Shown here: one piece after another, positions 35,604 to 44,381 of the stretch | Layout: every line of letters starts with the position of its first letter | Position numbering within the stretch: the first letter of the stretch is position 1 | DNA from: Deltaproteobacteria bacterium | GTDB taxonomy: Bacteria; Myxococcota_A; UBA9160; UBA4427 | Length of the DNA stretch: 64,000 nucleotides | Direction: 5' to 3' | NCBI GenBank assembly: GCA_002719955.1 | Contig: PBFW01000053.1 | Span: 1-64,000 of the forward strand | Notes under the pieces: generated by a model | What the model was told of the DNA's origin: nothing | The model's database searches: none | The model's input: the letters and a program-made list of their open reading frames with translations, nothing else | Position numbers and translations under genes: made by a program

Positions 35604-36563
35604 TTGCGACTCTGGGACGAAGAACTCGAGGGGTATCGGGAAGAAGCTCGTGCGCTCCTGCAGCATATTCCGGCATTGGCGCAATTCGCCGCTGATATGG
35701 ATCCGGTCGAGCGTGCGCAAGCGGCCCGCAAGTCGTTTGGTGAAACGATGCAGGTCGAGCCTTCCGAGGCGGCCGAGCTTTCGACGATTCCGGGCCCTGC
35801 GGGTGATCTGCCGGTGCGAATCTTCCGGCCGAAGGGTGAGGCCCGCGGGCTTTTCCTGCACCTGCACGGGGGTGGCTGGATCCTTGGTCATCCGGAGATG
35901 AGTGATCCCTCCAACCAACATCTCGCTGACGACTTCGACCTGGCGGTGGTGAGCGTCGACTATCGACTCGCGCCGGAATATCCCTACCCAGCGGGGCCCG
36001 ACGATTGCGAGACCGCTGCGAAATGGTTGCTCGAAAAGGGCCCTACGGAATTCGGTGCGGACAGGATGTTCATCGGTGGCGAATCTGCCGGCGGCCATCT
36101 GACGCTCGTCACGGCCCTTCGCATTCGGGATCGTCTTCAGGCCGCTGATCGACTCCTCGGCCTGAATCTAGTCTTCGGTTGGTACGACGTGAATGGGACG
36201 CCGAGCCAGCGGGATAACGGGGGCCACAAGGACGTACTCGATCCGGACAACCTCCGTTTCATGGTCGATTGCTTCACGCCGGGCCTTTCTGAGGAAGAAC
36301 GGCGAGCCCCCGACATCTCACCGCTCTTTGCTAATCTCGAAGGTCTGCCGCCGAGCCTGATCAGCGTTGGCGGCTACGACCACCTCCGGGACGATTCGCT
36401 GTTCCTCGCACCACTTCTTGCGGCGGCGAACGTCGATGTCGAGCTTCAGGTCTATCCGGACTCGCCACATGGATTTCAGGGGCTGCCCACACAGATGGCT
36501 GCCGCGTCCGCGGTGCGGACCGATATCTGGCTCGAACGAGTGATGAAGCAGGCCGGGATCTGA
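35604..36563 (+). CDS. Alpha/beta hydrolase (HSL-type carboxylesterase)
   Basis: A 319-residue esterase of the hormone-sensitive-lipase group. The oxyanion HGGG motif (LHLHGGGWILGHPE), nucleophile elbow GGESAGGHLTL, acid region GGYDHLRDDS and catalytic His in YPDSPHGFQG are complete. It would hydrolyse carboxylic esters in the cytosol. The track starts at GTG; I prefer TTG eleven codons later because GAGGAGG lies six bases upstream. It is followed 86 bases later by a dimeric alpha-beta barrel protein gene and an SDR, likely one catabolic transcript. A second hydrolase of this type is encoded near 60 kb. Confidence 0.92.
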   Translation: MRLWDEELEGYREEARALLQHIPALAQFAADMDPVERAQAARKSFGETMQVEPSEAAELSTIPGPAGDLPVRIFRPKGEARGLFLHLHGGGWILGHPEMSDPSNQHLADDFDLAVVSVDYRLAPEYPYPAGPDDCETAAKWLLEKGPTEFGADRMFIGGESAGGHLTLVTALRIRDRLQAADRLLGLNLVFGWYDVNGTPSQRDNGGHKDVLDPDNLRFMVDCFTPGLSEEERRAPDISPLFANLEGLPPSLISVGGYDHLRDDSLFLAPLLAAANVDVELQVYPDSPHGFQGLPTQMAAASAVRTDIWLERVMKQAGI

Positions 36564-36649
36564 ACGATGTGCGGAGATGCTCGTGGGCGAGACGATCAGC
36601 ACGACGAGCTGCAACCCGAATCAACCGCTCTTGCCAGAGGAGGGAAGTC

Positions 36650-36991
36650 ATGGGTGTCCATCGACTGATCGTTTTTACTGAACCAAAGCCGGATCAAGAC
36701 GCCGAATACAACAAGTGGTACGACGAAGTTCACTTGAGAGAAGTGCTCGAAACCGACGGATTCGTCGCAGCTCAGCGATTCGCCGTCGCGCCTTCACAAC
36801 TCGGAGAAGTCGGCAAGAGCGTGCCGAGCCGCTATCTGGCGATCTACGAGATCGAGGCTGAGAGCCTCGATTCCGCCCTCGAGAAGCTGTTTTCAAGAAC
36901 GGGGGAGATGAACATGACGGACGCGATGGATCTCGCGAGCGCGACGGCCATCGGCTACTCCGCGATCGGGGAGCGTCAGCGCTCCGCCTGA
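36650..36991 (+). CDS. EthD-like/dimeric alpha-beta barrel protein
   Basis: A 113-residue protein with ferredoxin-like fold features: HRLIVFTEPKPDQDAEYNKWYDEVHLREVLETDGFVAAQRFAV, then SRYLAIYEIEAESLDSALEKLFS. The NxWYDxxHxxE pattern is characteristic of EthD-like and related stress-responsive barrel proteins, found beside ether, steroid or aromatic degradation genes. GGAGGG ahead of the internal ATG fixes the start. It precedes an SDR and follows an esterase in the same direction. Role is inferred only from family. Confidence 0.8.
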   Translation: MGVHRLIVFTEPKPDQDAEYNKWYDEVHLREVLETDGFVAAQRFAVAPSQLGEVGKSVPSRYLAIYEIEAESLDSALEKLFSRTGEMNMTDAMDLASATAIGYSAIGERQRSA

Positions 36992-37084
36992 TGGTCGGAG
37001 GGACGGAGGCGGATCGCTCCGCATCCGGAATTGGATTCAATCCACACGAAGGGCCACTCGCTCGAGAAGGCCAAGGAGAAACTC

Positions 37085-37963
37085 ATGCAGAACTACTCGG
37101 GCAAAGTTGCCGTCGTCACCGGAGGCGGCGGCGATATCGGCAAGGCGATCGCCAAACGGCTCCTCGCGGAGGGCGCGAAGGTCGTCGTCTCCGATGTCGA
37201 AAAGGGAGCGCTGGATGCGGTCGTGACCGAGCTGTCCCAGGGCGGGGGCGAAGTCACGGGAATCGTGACCGATGTCTCCGATCCGGAATCGGTCGAGGCA
37301 CTCGCGGAACAGGTTTATGGAGAGCACGGTGCCTGTCATCTTCTCTTCAATAATGCCGGTGTGGGCGCGCCCTCGGTCAATGTCTGGGAGACGACGATCA
37401 ACGACTGGAAATGGGTCCTCGGGGTGAACGTCATGGGCGTGATCCATTGTATCCAGAGTTTTGTTCCACGCATGATCGCGGGGGGCGAAGAGGGCCACGT
37501 GATCAACACCTCGTCTGGAGATGGGGGGATCGCGCCGATGGCGGGGCAGTCCGTCTACGCCTCGAGCAAGGCCAGCGTCTCGATCATCACGGAGTGCCTC
37601 GCGGCGCAGTTCAGCCAACAGCATCCGAACCTCAAAGCGACGATCTTCTACCCGTCGGGGGGCTTGCTCAAGACGGGAATCTGGAGCTGCGCGCGCAATC
37701 GACCGGAAGAGTTCGCGCGCGAGAAGCCCTCGGGACAGCCCGAGGACCTGATGGGCGCGTTCATGAAACACGCGGAAGAGACGGGCATGGATCTCCAATT
37801 CCAGGATCTCGACGATCTGGCCACCGCGCTGATCGCTGATCTCAAGGCCGACAAATTCGTCGCGATGCTCGGAATCGAGGGTGCCGGCCAGACGCTCCGC
37901 ACTCGGGCCGAGAAGATCGGTCGCGGCGAAGCGCCCTTCGATGAACATTCGATGATCGCCTGA
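37085..37963 (+). CDS. Short-chain dehydrogenase/reductase
   Basis: A 292-residue SDR closely similar in layout to the SDR near 27 kb. TGGGGDIGKA is the cofactor loop, LLFNNAGVGAPS the NNAG motif, and Ser plus Tyr-x3-Lys lie in NTSSGDGGIAPMAGQSVYASSKASV. The extended C-terminus (QFQDLDDLATALIADLKADKFVAMLG) suggests a shared subgroup. AAGGAG precedes the chosen ATG. The MFS transporter gene begins seven bases after its stop, so the two are co-expressed; SDR plus transporter argues for import and oxidation of the same compound, an inference. Confidence 0.92.
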   Translation: MQNYSGKVAVVTGGGGDIGKAIAKRLLAEGAKVVVSDVEKGALDAVVTELSQGGGEVTGIVTDVSDPESVEALAEQVYGEHGACHLLFNNAGVGAPSVNVWETTINDWKWVLGVNVMGVIHCIQSFVPRMIAGGEEGHVINTSSGDGGIAPMAGQSVYASSKASVSIITECLAAQFSQQHPNLKATIFYPSGGLLKTGIWSCARNRPEEFAREKPSGQPEDLMGAFMKHAEETGMDLQFQDLDDLATALIADLKADKFVAMLGIEGAGQTLRTRAEKIGRGEAPFDEHSMIA

Positions 37964-37969
37964 GGCTGA

Positions 37970-39385
37970 ATGAGCCAGGATTCGACCAGCGCCCCCTGGG
38001 ATTCATCGGAATCTCAGGGGGCGAGCCTGCCGTCGACGAACGCTGAAGGACCGTCCGAAGGTTATGCGTGGTACGTCGTCGGCGTGCTGATGCTGGTCTA
38101 CCTGTTTTCGTTTCTCGATCGGCAGATCCTGAGTCTGATGGTCGACGACCTGAAGGTCGGCCTGTCGATCGATCGCGATTGGCAGATCGCATTCTTGATG
38201 GGGCCCGCCTTCGCGGTCTTCTATACGATTTTCGGAATCCCCTTCGGACGCGCCGCGGATACACGCAGCCGCAAGCACACGATCTCCCTGGGCCTCGTGC
38301 TCTGGAGCGTGATGACCGTTGCCTGCGGATTTGCGCGAAATTTCTGGAGCATGGCGCTTCTGCGGGTCGGTATTGGAGTCGGGGAAGCCTCTCTTTCGCC
38401 GTCGGCCTACTCGATCATCGCGGACTATTTTTCTGGGGCGAAACTCGCGCGGGCGATCGCGATCTATGCGAGCGGAATCTACCTCGGTTCGGGGCTCGCC
38501 TATCTGATCGGTGGTCAGGCGGTTTCGATATTGCGGGGAACGACTCCCTGGCAGATCCCGATCCTTGGAGTCATTCCCGGTTGGCAGAAGGTCTTCATCA
38601 TCATCGGGCTTCCCGGCCTGCTCGTTGTCCCACTCCTTCTTCTGACGGTGCGCGAACCGCTTCGGCGTGGTGTGATCTCGTCTCGCATGGGCGATGGAAG
38701 AACGGATCTTCCGTTTTCCGAAGTCTACGCCTATGCGAAGGAGAATTGGAGAGCACTCGCTACGCATAACGTAGGTTTCGCGCTGCTCTCCTTTTCGAGC
38801 TACGGCACGGGCTCCTGGCTCCCCTCGATGTTCAAGCGCGTTCACGGTTGGGACGTGGCTCAATTCGGTTTCGTCTACGGCTTGATCGTCTTTATCGGAT
38901 CGGCGAGTGGGGCGATTCTCGGTGGTGTGATTGCTGACGCGCTTGGAAAACGGGGATATCGAGACGCGAAGATTCGGGTGGGGTTCTTTGCAGCCTGGAT
39001 CTGGCTCCCCTTCGGTATCGCTTTTCCCATGATCGACGACGCTTCCCTTGCGATGGTCTGCGCTGCGCCGGCAGCGTTTCTTGCTTCGATGCCCTTCGGA
39101 GTTGCGCCGGCCGCACTCCAGGAGATGATGCCCAATAATCTGCGTGGGCAGATGTCGGCGATCTACCTCTTTGTGACGAATCTCCTGGGTCTGGCGATCG
39201 GCCCGCTGATCGTCGGTGCGATGACGGACTACGTCTTCTCCGAGGAGCTCTACGGACTCGAGGGGATTCGCTGGTCGCTCCTATGGACGACGCTCACCGC
39301 TCATCTGATCGCGGCCCTCCTCCTCTACAAGGGGATGTCGGAATATCGGAAGGCGCTCGATCGATTCGACGTGCGGGGCGAATGA
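37970..39385 (+). CDS. MFS transporter, spinster-like
   Basis: A 471-residue 12-TM major facilitator. YAWYVVGVLMLVYLFSFLDRQILSLMVDDLK, the motif-A-like loop GIPFGRAADTRSRKHTISLGL, and IGVGEASLSPSAYSIIADYFSG are characteristic of spinster-type MFS carriers, which move organic anions or lipids. It immediately follows the SDR gene with a seven-base gap, so it is in the same operon as the esterase-EthD-SDR group. Substrate unknown. The downstream DUF2855 gene is convergent, 92 bases away. Confidence 0.93.
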   Translation: MSQDSTSAPWDSSESQGASLPSTNAEGPSEGYAWYVVGVLMLVYLFSFLDRQILSLMVDDLKVGLSIDRDWQIAFLMGPAFAVFYTIFGIPFGRAADTRSRKHTISLGLVLWSVMTVACGFARNFWSMALLRVGIGVGEASLSPSAYSIIADYFSGAKLARAIAIYASGIYLGSGLAYLIGGQAVSILRGTTPWQIPILGVIPGWQKVFIIIGLPGLLVVPLLLLTVREPLRRGVISSRMGDGRTDLPFSEVYAYAKENWRALATHNVGFALLSFSSYGTGSWLPSMFKRVHGWDVAQFGFVYGLIVFIGSASGAILGGVIADALGKRGYRDAKIRVGFFAAWIWLPFGIAFPMIDDASLAMVCAAPAAFLASMPFGVAPAALQEMMPNNLRGQMSAIYLFVTNLLGLAIGPLIVGAMTDYVFSEELYGLEGIRWSLLWTTLTAHLIAALLLYKGMSEYRKALDRFDVRGE

Positions 39386-39477
39386 GATCTGCAGCCGGAG
39401 CATGTTCGTGATCGGGCGAATCTCTTCCGCAGACTTCCTCGGTCGGATTTGCAGAAGCAGACCGCCGGGTTGCCCCG

Positions 39478-40614
39478 TTACGCCCAGAGGCTGATGATAT
39501 GTCCATCGCTTGGATCGAGCGCGCCGCCCAAGACTTCCCGGCAGACTCGTTCGAGCGCTTCGGGGCCAACGTGGCGCTGGATCTTCATCCAGACGTCGCT
39601 GAATGCGGTGAATTCCTTCCAGGAGGCTCCGATCCGTTCCTGTAGACCCCCGGCGCCCCAGTCCTGCGTCCGTTTTGCGATTCGACCGGGTGCAAAAAAG
39701 AACTCGGGTCGCGGCCCCGGCAGCTCACGCGCGCGGGGTTCGGCTTCCCAATGGGTCGCTCCGGCGGTGCAGGAATATTTGAGGTTCTCCCGCAAGCGTT
39801 CGCGAATTCCGCCGATGACTTCGCCGTTGCCCGCCATGTCGATCATGACCGCACCCTCACTCCATACGAGGTCGGGCATCGCGTCGAGTTCGTCGTAGAG
39901 GACGACATCGTCATAGCAGCCGAGCCCCTTCACGAATTCTCGGTTTCGGCCCGAGGTCAGACCGATCACGTTTCCCTGGGCTCGGACCTTGAGCAGGTGG
40001 GCCAACGCGGTCGACGTCTTGCTCGAGGCACTCGTCACGACCGCTGTCGCGACCCCGTAGAAATTCTCGTCGGCGAGAAAATCGTCGACCAGAAACGAGG
40101 TCATGAAGAGGCTGCGCAGAAGGAGGATTTGGTCTTCGCGTTCGACCTCATAGAGCGCGTCGGGACCCACGGTGTCGGGAGCCACATAGTTGTAGCCTCG
40201 GTAGACCGGCACATGGTCCGCTCGATGGGCGGCGCCATCGACCATGTCGAGTTCGTTAGGTTGGGCATCGATCAGGAGGTGCGACTCATCGGGAAGAACC
40301 CGAAGCAGCGCGCACCGACTTCGACATCCGAGTGGTGAGAATCGATGACGTCACCGAAGGCCATGGCCGGGATGCGTCCCCAGCGATCGGGGCGCGGGAA
40401 GAATCCCCAATAGTTCAGCAGATCGCCGGCAGCGGCATAGGGAAAATTATTCGATGTGAGCGCGAAACGATCGACCTTGAAGAGGATCTGGCCGTCGGAG
40501 AGCGCGCTGATCGGTGCGCTCTCCGACGAAACGACAATCGTGAAAATCGTCGCGGTTGACCTGGGAATCGATCGGGCCTTCGGCTGCGGTCGTCGTGTCA
40601 GAAATCTCCGAGCC
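39478..40614 (-). pseudogene. DUF2855 family gene with two opposite one-base frameshifts
   Basis: The track shows only the last 255 residues. The rest is present but in other frames. Restoring one base near 40283 joins ...GARCFGFFPMSS to HLLIDAQPNELDMVDG..., and removing one G at 40523-40524 joins QVNRDDFHDCRFV to ESAPISALSDGQILFKVDRFALTSNNFPYA. The result is one ~378-residue protein of normal DUF2855 length, with the family segments NYWGFFPRPDRWGRIPAMAFGDVIDS and VTSASSKTSTALAHLLK. DUF2855 proteins are of unknown function, with a quinone-oxidoreductase-like (MDR) fold. No ATG, GTG or TTG is seen at the 5' end of the restored frame. Decay or base-calling error are both possible. Confidence 0.8.
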
Positions 40615-40648
40615 TCAGGTCATCGAGTTCTTTCGCATCCCATCTCGA

Positions 40649-41269
40649 TCAGTTCCACAGACACGCGAGTTCTTCCGCCGTCGTCGGCGTCGTGATGCGG
40701 GCCAGGCTGTGTTCGAGCACGGCCTCCGCGTAATCCGGTGGGTAACCCGCCACGCAGTCCTTGACGAGGACGACATGGTAGCCGTGGTTGATCGCCTCGA
40801 TGACGACACCCTGGATACCCACATTCAGGGAAACACCGGTCGCGACGACCGTCTCGACACCGAGGGAGCGGAGTGTCGGGTCGAGATGGGTTCCGATGAA
40901 TGGGGACATGCCATGGAGGCGGACCGAGTCGAGATCGTTCGCGTCGGGGCCGAGTTCCGGGATGACTTCGGTCGTTGCTTCGCCGAGCAGCATATGGTCC
41001 GGGTTCTTGAGGAGTTGATTCACCATCGGCACATTTGCGTAGGAGCCCCGGCGGTCGGTGCGAAAGGCCGCGCGACAGTGGACGACCGGGATTTGCGCGC
41101 TTCGTGCCGCGTCCAACAGGAGTCCGAGGCGTTTCGGGACGCCCTGTGCATCAACGACGTCGGCGAGTGCACGCAGGGCGCTGAGATCGCCGACCACGCC
41201 GCGCTGCATCTCCATGGTCAGGATGGCCGTGCGGCCGGGATTTACCAGTTCTTCGAGTTTGCTCATCAT
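40649..41269 (-). CDS. Isochorismatase-like hydrolase family protein lacking the catalytic Cys
   Basis: A 206-residue protein with the isochorismatase fold: AILTMEMQRGVVGD, IPVVHCRAAFR, LRSLGVETVVATGVSLNVGIQGVVIEAINHGYHVVLVKDCVAG. In cysteine hydrolases (nicotinamidase, YcaC) the NxxC position carries the nucleophile; here it is Gly (SLNVGIQG), as in isochorismatases such as PhzD/EntB, and the first Asp is Glu (TMEMQ). It is therefore unlikely to be an amidase. GAGGAG ahead of the double ATG fixes the start. The upstream SnoaL-like gene ends 8 bases before, so both are in one operon. Confidence 0.85.
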   Translation of the reverse strand: MMSKLEELVNPGRTAILTMEMQRGVVGDLSALRALADVVDAQGVPKRLGLLLDAARSAQIPVVHCRAAFRTDRRGSYANVPMVNQLLKNPDHMLLGEATTEVIPELGPDANDLDSVRLHGMSPFIGTHLDPTLRSLGVETVVATGVSLNVGIQGVVIEAINHGYHVVLVKDCVAGYPPDYAEAVLEHSLARITTPTTAEELACLWN

Positions 41270-41276
41270 GCGCTCC

Positions 41277-41765
41277 TCAGTTTTCGATTCGCTGCGCAGG
41301 CTCGCCCCCGGCGGGCCGCTCCCCGGTACCGGCTTCGACCCCGTCCATCTCCACACGAATGCGCCGCAGTTTGAGATGAAGGATCCGCCATTCCCCGTCC
41401 GGATCCTTGCGGTATTTCTCTTCGTACCAGCCGAGACCCCAGAGATGCTCAAAAGGGGATCCCTGGGGCCACCAGAGCATGTCCTCCATGGCCCAGGTGC
41501 CCTCGGCCGAATCCGGTCCCGTCAGCTGGATGATCGGTGTATGCCCGTGATGGCAGGTCCTCACTTTCTCCAGGATCGGCGGGAGAAAATCTTTGAAAGT
41601 CTGGCGTCCGTGCAGGATCGGCGTGCCTTCTTCGGTCGTGTCGATCGTGACGTCTTCGCAGAAGACCTCCGCCCATTCGTCCCAGCGCTTCTGGTCCATC
41701 AACAGGAAATAGCGCGCCTTCAGCTGCTTGATCTTCTCGATCTCCACGAGGTCGTCAGGGCTCAT
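41277..41765 (-). CDS. SnoaL-like/NTF2-fold protein
   Basis: A 162-residue protein starting LVEIEKIKQLKARYFLLMDQKRWDEWAEVFCEDVTIDTTEEGTPILHG, the standard SnoaL_4 opening with an acidic active-site cluster. Further segments include HHGHTPIIQLTGPDSAEGTWAMEDMLWWPQGSPFEHLWGLGWYEEKYRKDPDGEWRILHLKLRRIRVE. AAAGGAG before the internal ATG is strong evidence for that start rather than the 70-codon longer track ORF. It heads an operon with the isochorismatase-like gene. The reaction is unknown; the family includes ketosteroid-isomerase-like enzymes. Confidence 0.9.
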   Translation of the reverse strand: MSPDDLVEIEKIKQLKARYFLLMDQKRWDEWAEVFCEDVTIDTTEEGTPILHGRQTFKDFLPPILEKVRTCHHGHTPIIQLTGPDSAEGTWAMEDMLWWPQGSPFEHLWGLGWYEEKYRKDPDGEWRILHLKLRRIRVEMDGVEAGTGERPAGGEPAQRIEN

Positions 41766-42002
41766 CTTCTCTCCTTTGGGTCGGATCATTCTATCCGTCC
41801 CGCGCGGGCGGGGCAGCGCGCGGGAAAGCCCGATCCAGCGTGCGCCAGGAGCGCGTCGATTCGGCGCCCCAGAGTCGTTCGGGGAAGCGCTCTCGAAGAG
41901 GAGTGGGCGCCGGGCCGGACTTGCGGTGGGGTTCCGCGGTCGGAGGGGCCGTAAGTAGTGGATATTCAGTTTCAAAATACCGCCCCGGCTACTGGAGAGG
42001 CA

Positions 42003-42058
42003 TTGACTCGAATGTCAACTTTTTGGGTCCTTGGATGAAATCGACATTGATTTTCAAT
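42003..42058. promoter_or_regulatory. Two AT-rich inverted repeats before the Bfd-like gene
   Basis: TTGAC-TCGAAT-GTCAA and, 27 bases later, ATTGA-TTT-TCAAT are perfect 5-bp inverted repeats in an AT-rich patch upstream of the ferredoxin gene. The first also carries a -35-like TTGAC. A metal- or redox-responsive regulator (Fur, RirA or IscR-like) would fit the gene, but neither repeat is a full consensus site. Confidence 0.4.
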
Positions 42059-42139
42059 TTCTCCCGCAATAGAATTCAAGCTCTTCCGGACCGGTCCTTC
42101 GCCGGGTCTGGCCGAATCGAATCGATGAGGGAAGCCCCG

Positions 42140-42376
42140 ATGCTCGTTTGTCATTGTCGCGGAATCAGCGACCGCCAGATCCGTCGCCTCGTGAAGGACG
42201 GCGCCAGTTCGACGCGTGACGTCGCGTGCGCGACCGGAGCGGGCATGCGGTGTGGCGGCTGTCGTTCGAACGTGACAAAGGTCGTGAACGAGGCTGTCGA
42301 ACAGGAATTCCGGAAGGCGGGTTCCAGGGTCGCATCCGAGATGCTGCTTCCGCTTTCGATCCCCGTCGAGGGCTGA
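42140..42376 (+). CDS. Bacterioferritin-associated ferredoxin-like (2Fe-2S)-binding protein
   Basis: A 78-residue BFD-like protein. Cysteines 4 and 6 (LVCHCRGIS) and 38 and 41 (GMRCGGCRSNV) match the C-x-C...C-x2-C [2Fe-2S] ligand pattern of Bfd, which helps release iron from bacterioferritin. No bacterioferritin is in this window. I start at the second ATG because AGGGA lies eight bases upstream. Two inverted repeats precede it. It is divergent from the SnoaL/isochorismatase operon. Confidence 0.85.
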   Translation: MLVCHCRGISDRQIRRLVKDGASSTRDVACATGAGMRCGGCRSNVTKVVNEAVEQEFRKAGSRVASEMLLPLSIPVEG

Positions 42377-42480
42377 ACACCTTTTCCAGAGAGTCCGCGC
42401 GGTGATGGGTTTCGCTCATTTCGCTTCGAGGCCGCACCGACCCGCTCGGGATGGGGTTCCGCTGTGGGGTCGTTCGCAGA

Positions 42481-43239
42481 TCAGGCGCGTCGGTTGCGGG
42501 GGCGATTCGTGAGTGAGGACTCGGGTCTCGAATCGGCGGTCGATTCGGATTCCTGTTCGGTCCTCCAGTGCAGCCAGGATCGCAGGCTCGAGAGTCGGCC
42601 GGGGCCGTGATGTTCTTCGAGACCGATGGCCCATTGTACGGCCTCGATCAACAGATCGGTCGAGAGGCCGAAGACGCTTCCCTCATCCCAGCGCAGCGTC
42701 GAGTTGTAGTAGAGATCGTCGCCGATCCTGGCTTCCTCGCGTGTGAAGACGTCGGGGTCAAAGAGGGCCGACACACTTGGTGTGTGAATCGCTTCGACTT
42801 CGGCGGGGTTCGCCGTGAAGGTCGGTCGAGTATCGAGCCAGCCCACGACGGGGACGAGAAGATGCCCCGCACCGCTCCAGGCATCGTCGAGGCGACCGAG
42901 CACCTCGACTCGATTGCGTGGAATTCCAACCTCCTCTTCGGTTTCGCGCAACGCGCCCGTGACCCAGTCTTCGCCGTCTTCGAGACGACCGCCTGGGAAG
43001 GACATCTGCCCGGGATGCCCGCGCAGGGTCGCCGCCCGTTTGGTCAGGAGCACGCGTAGATCCCGGTCCTGCCGCCAGAAACAGAGCAGCACGCTCGAGC
43101 GCTTGAAATGCTCGGGGACGTCATCGGCCGGAAATAGGAAGGGCTCGCGGGCTCCGATTCTGCGAAGGCGTGTCTCGAAACAGGCCGCATCGAAGCGATG
43201 CGGAAAAGGGTGGGGTGGATTGGGGGATTGGGAGACCAA
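42481..43239 (-). CDS. Nudix hydrolase, CoA pyrophosphatase-like
   Basis: A 252-residue Nudix enzyme. The Nudix box GGRLEDGEDWVTGALRETEEEVGI fits the GX5EX7REUXEEXGU consensus, with RAATLRGHPGQMSFPGGRLE upstream, the UPF0035 segment typical of CoA-diphosphate hydrolases such as NudL. It probably trims CoA or acyl-CoA to 4'-phosphopantetheine and ADP. A charged C-terminal tail (TEQESESTADSRPES) is unusual. It lies downstream of a 2-hydroxyacid dehydrogenase on the same strand, 83 bases away. Confidence 0.9.
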   Translation of the reverse strand: MVSQSPNPPHPFPHRFDAACFETRLRRIGAREPFLFPADDVPEHFKRSSVLLCFWRQDRDLRVLLTKRAATLRGHPGQMSFPGGRLEDGEDWVTGALRETEEEVGIPRNRVEVLGRLDDAWSGAGHLLVPVVGWLDTRPTFTANPAEVEAIHTPSVSALFDPDVFTREEARIGDDLYYNSTLRWDEGSVFGLSTDLLIEAVQWAIGLEEHHGPGRLSSLRSWLHWRTEQESESTADSRPESSLTNRPRNRRA

Positions 43240-43322
43240 CGCTCAGTCCGCCGGGTCCCTTGGCTCCGAAGAGGACTCGTGCTTCTGCTGCGCGTCGTCG
43301 GTGTTTCTCGATCTTCGATCCA

Positions 43323-44381
43323 TCATTCGAATCCGAGGCTCTTCATGTCGACGATGTTGCGCAACGCCTCCCCGCGAAGAAAGCGCTGGAGGTTGTCGTA
43401 GAAGAGTTCGAAGACGTCGTCCATGTAGCGGTCGACGGCGACCGAGGAGTGCGCCGAGACGTAGACATTCGGAATATCCCAGAGTGGGCTGGAGGGATCG
43501 AGGGGTTCCGGGTCGAAGACATCGAGCACGGCCGCAGCCAGCGGCTCCTCGCGCATGACTCGGACGAGTTCGGTTTCGTCCACCAGCGTTCCGCGCGCGA
43601 CGTTCACCAGGATCGCATGCCGTGGCATCGCTGCGAGGGCGGCCGCATCGATCAGGTGGTGGGTTTCCGCGGTCGCCGGTGCGGCGACGATCACGGCGTC
43701 GGATTGAGCGAGCAGTTCGTGGAGTCGATCGGTCGAGAAGAGCTCGTCCACCTCCTCGGCGGAATCGCCGGGGCGTGCGCTTCGTTTCAAGCCGAGGGTG
43801 CGGCAGCCGAGCGCTCGGGCGCGAGAGGCGACGGCCTTGCCGATGCCTCCGAGCCCGACGATTCCGATCGTCGACCCAGAGAAGGTTCGGCCATAACTGC
43901 GCTCGAATCGGTGGCCCTGCTGGAACTCGTCGGCTTCGCGAAAACGCTTCCAGACCTGGAGCAGCCGGCCGATCACCCATTCGGACATCGAGCCCGCACT
44001 CACTCCAGAACAATTCGTGAGGACGACACGATCCTGTGCGACGCCCGCGGTCGAGAACTGTTCGACTCCCGCGCCCGCGCCCTGAATCCAGCGCAGGTTC
44101 GGGGCCCGCTCGGAGAGTCGATCCGGTGTGTGGAGCGTCGTCAAAACATGGGCTTGCGCGAGGACGGCCTCGCGCTCCGCGGCGACGGAGGTCGCCCAGG
44201 AGGGAGGCTCCGTGTGGGGATGGCCGGCGGGCTCGGTCGCCCAATCGGCTTCGGGATCGATTGGCAACACGCTTGCTTCGACTCCGCCGAGCGCTGCGAG
44301 GCGCTCGAGGTATTTTTCCTGGGCGAAAGGGGGGAAGCCCAGACAGACCCGCATCGGGTGCCGCCCTGATTCATCACTCAT
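43323..44381 (-). CDS. D-2-hydroxyacid dehydrogenase (NAD-binding)
   Basis: A 352-residue enzyme of the D-isomer-specific 2-hydroxyacid dehydrogenase family. The Rossmann motif GIVGLGGIGKAVASRARALG is followed by catalytic Arg in NVARGTLVDE, Glu in LDVFDPEPLDPSSPLW and His in VYVSAHSS. NLRWIQGAGAGVEQF is a family-typical segment. It would reduce a 2-keto acid or oxidise a D-hydroxy acid with NAD(P). The internal ATG (MSDES) has GGGA upstream, preferred over the 43-codon longer track ORF. Likely co-transcribed with the Nudix gene. Confidence 0.93.
   Translation of the reverse strand: MSDESGRHPMRVCLGFPPFAQEKYLERLAALGGVEASVLPIDPEADWATEPAGHPHTEPPSWATSVAAEREAVLAQAHVLTTLHTPDRLSERAPNLRWIQGAGAGVEQFSTAGVAQDRVVLTNCSGVSAGSMSEWVIGRLLQVWKRFREADEFQQGHRFERSYGRTFSGSTIGIVGLGGIGKAVASRARALGCRTLGLKRSARPGDSAEEVDELFSTDRLHELLAQSDAVIVAAPATAETHHLIDAAALAAMPRHAILVNVARGTLVDETELVRVMREEPLAAAVLDVFDPEPLDPSSPLWDIPNVYVSAHSSVAVDRYMDDVFELFYDNLQRFLRGEALRNIVDMKSLGFE

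Noticed and set aside
43170-44369. 399-residue plus-strand ORF
   Set aside because: Antisense to the 2-hydroxyacid dehydrogenase gene; composition is that of a shadow.
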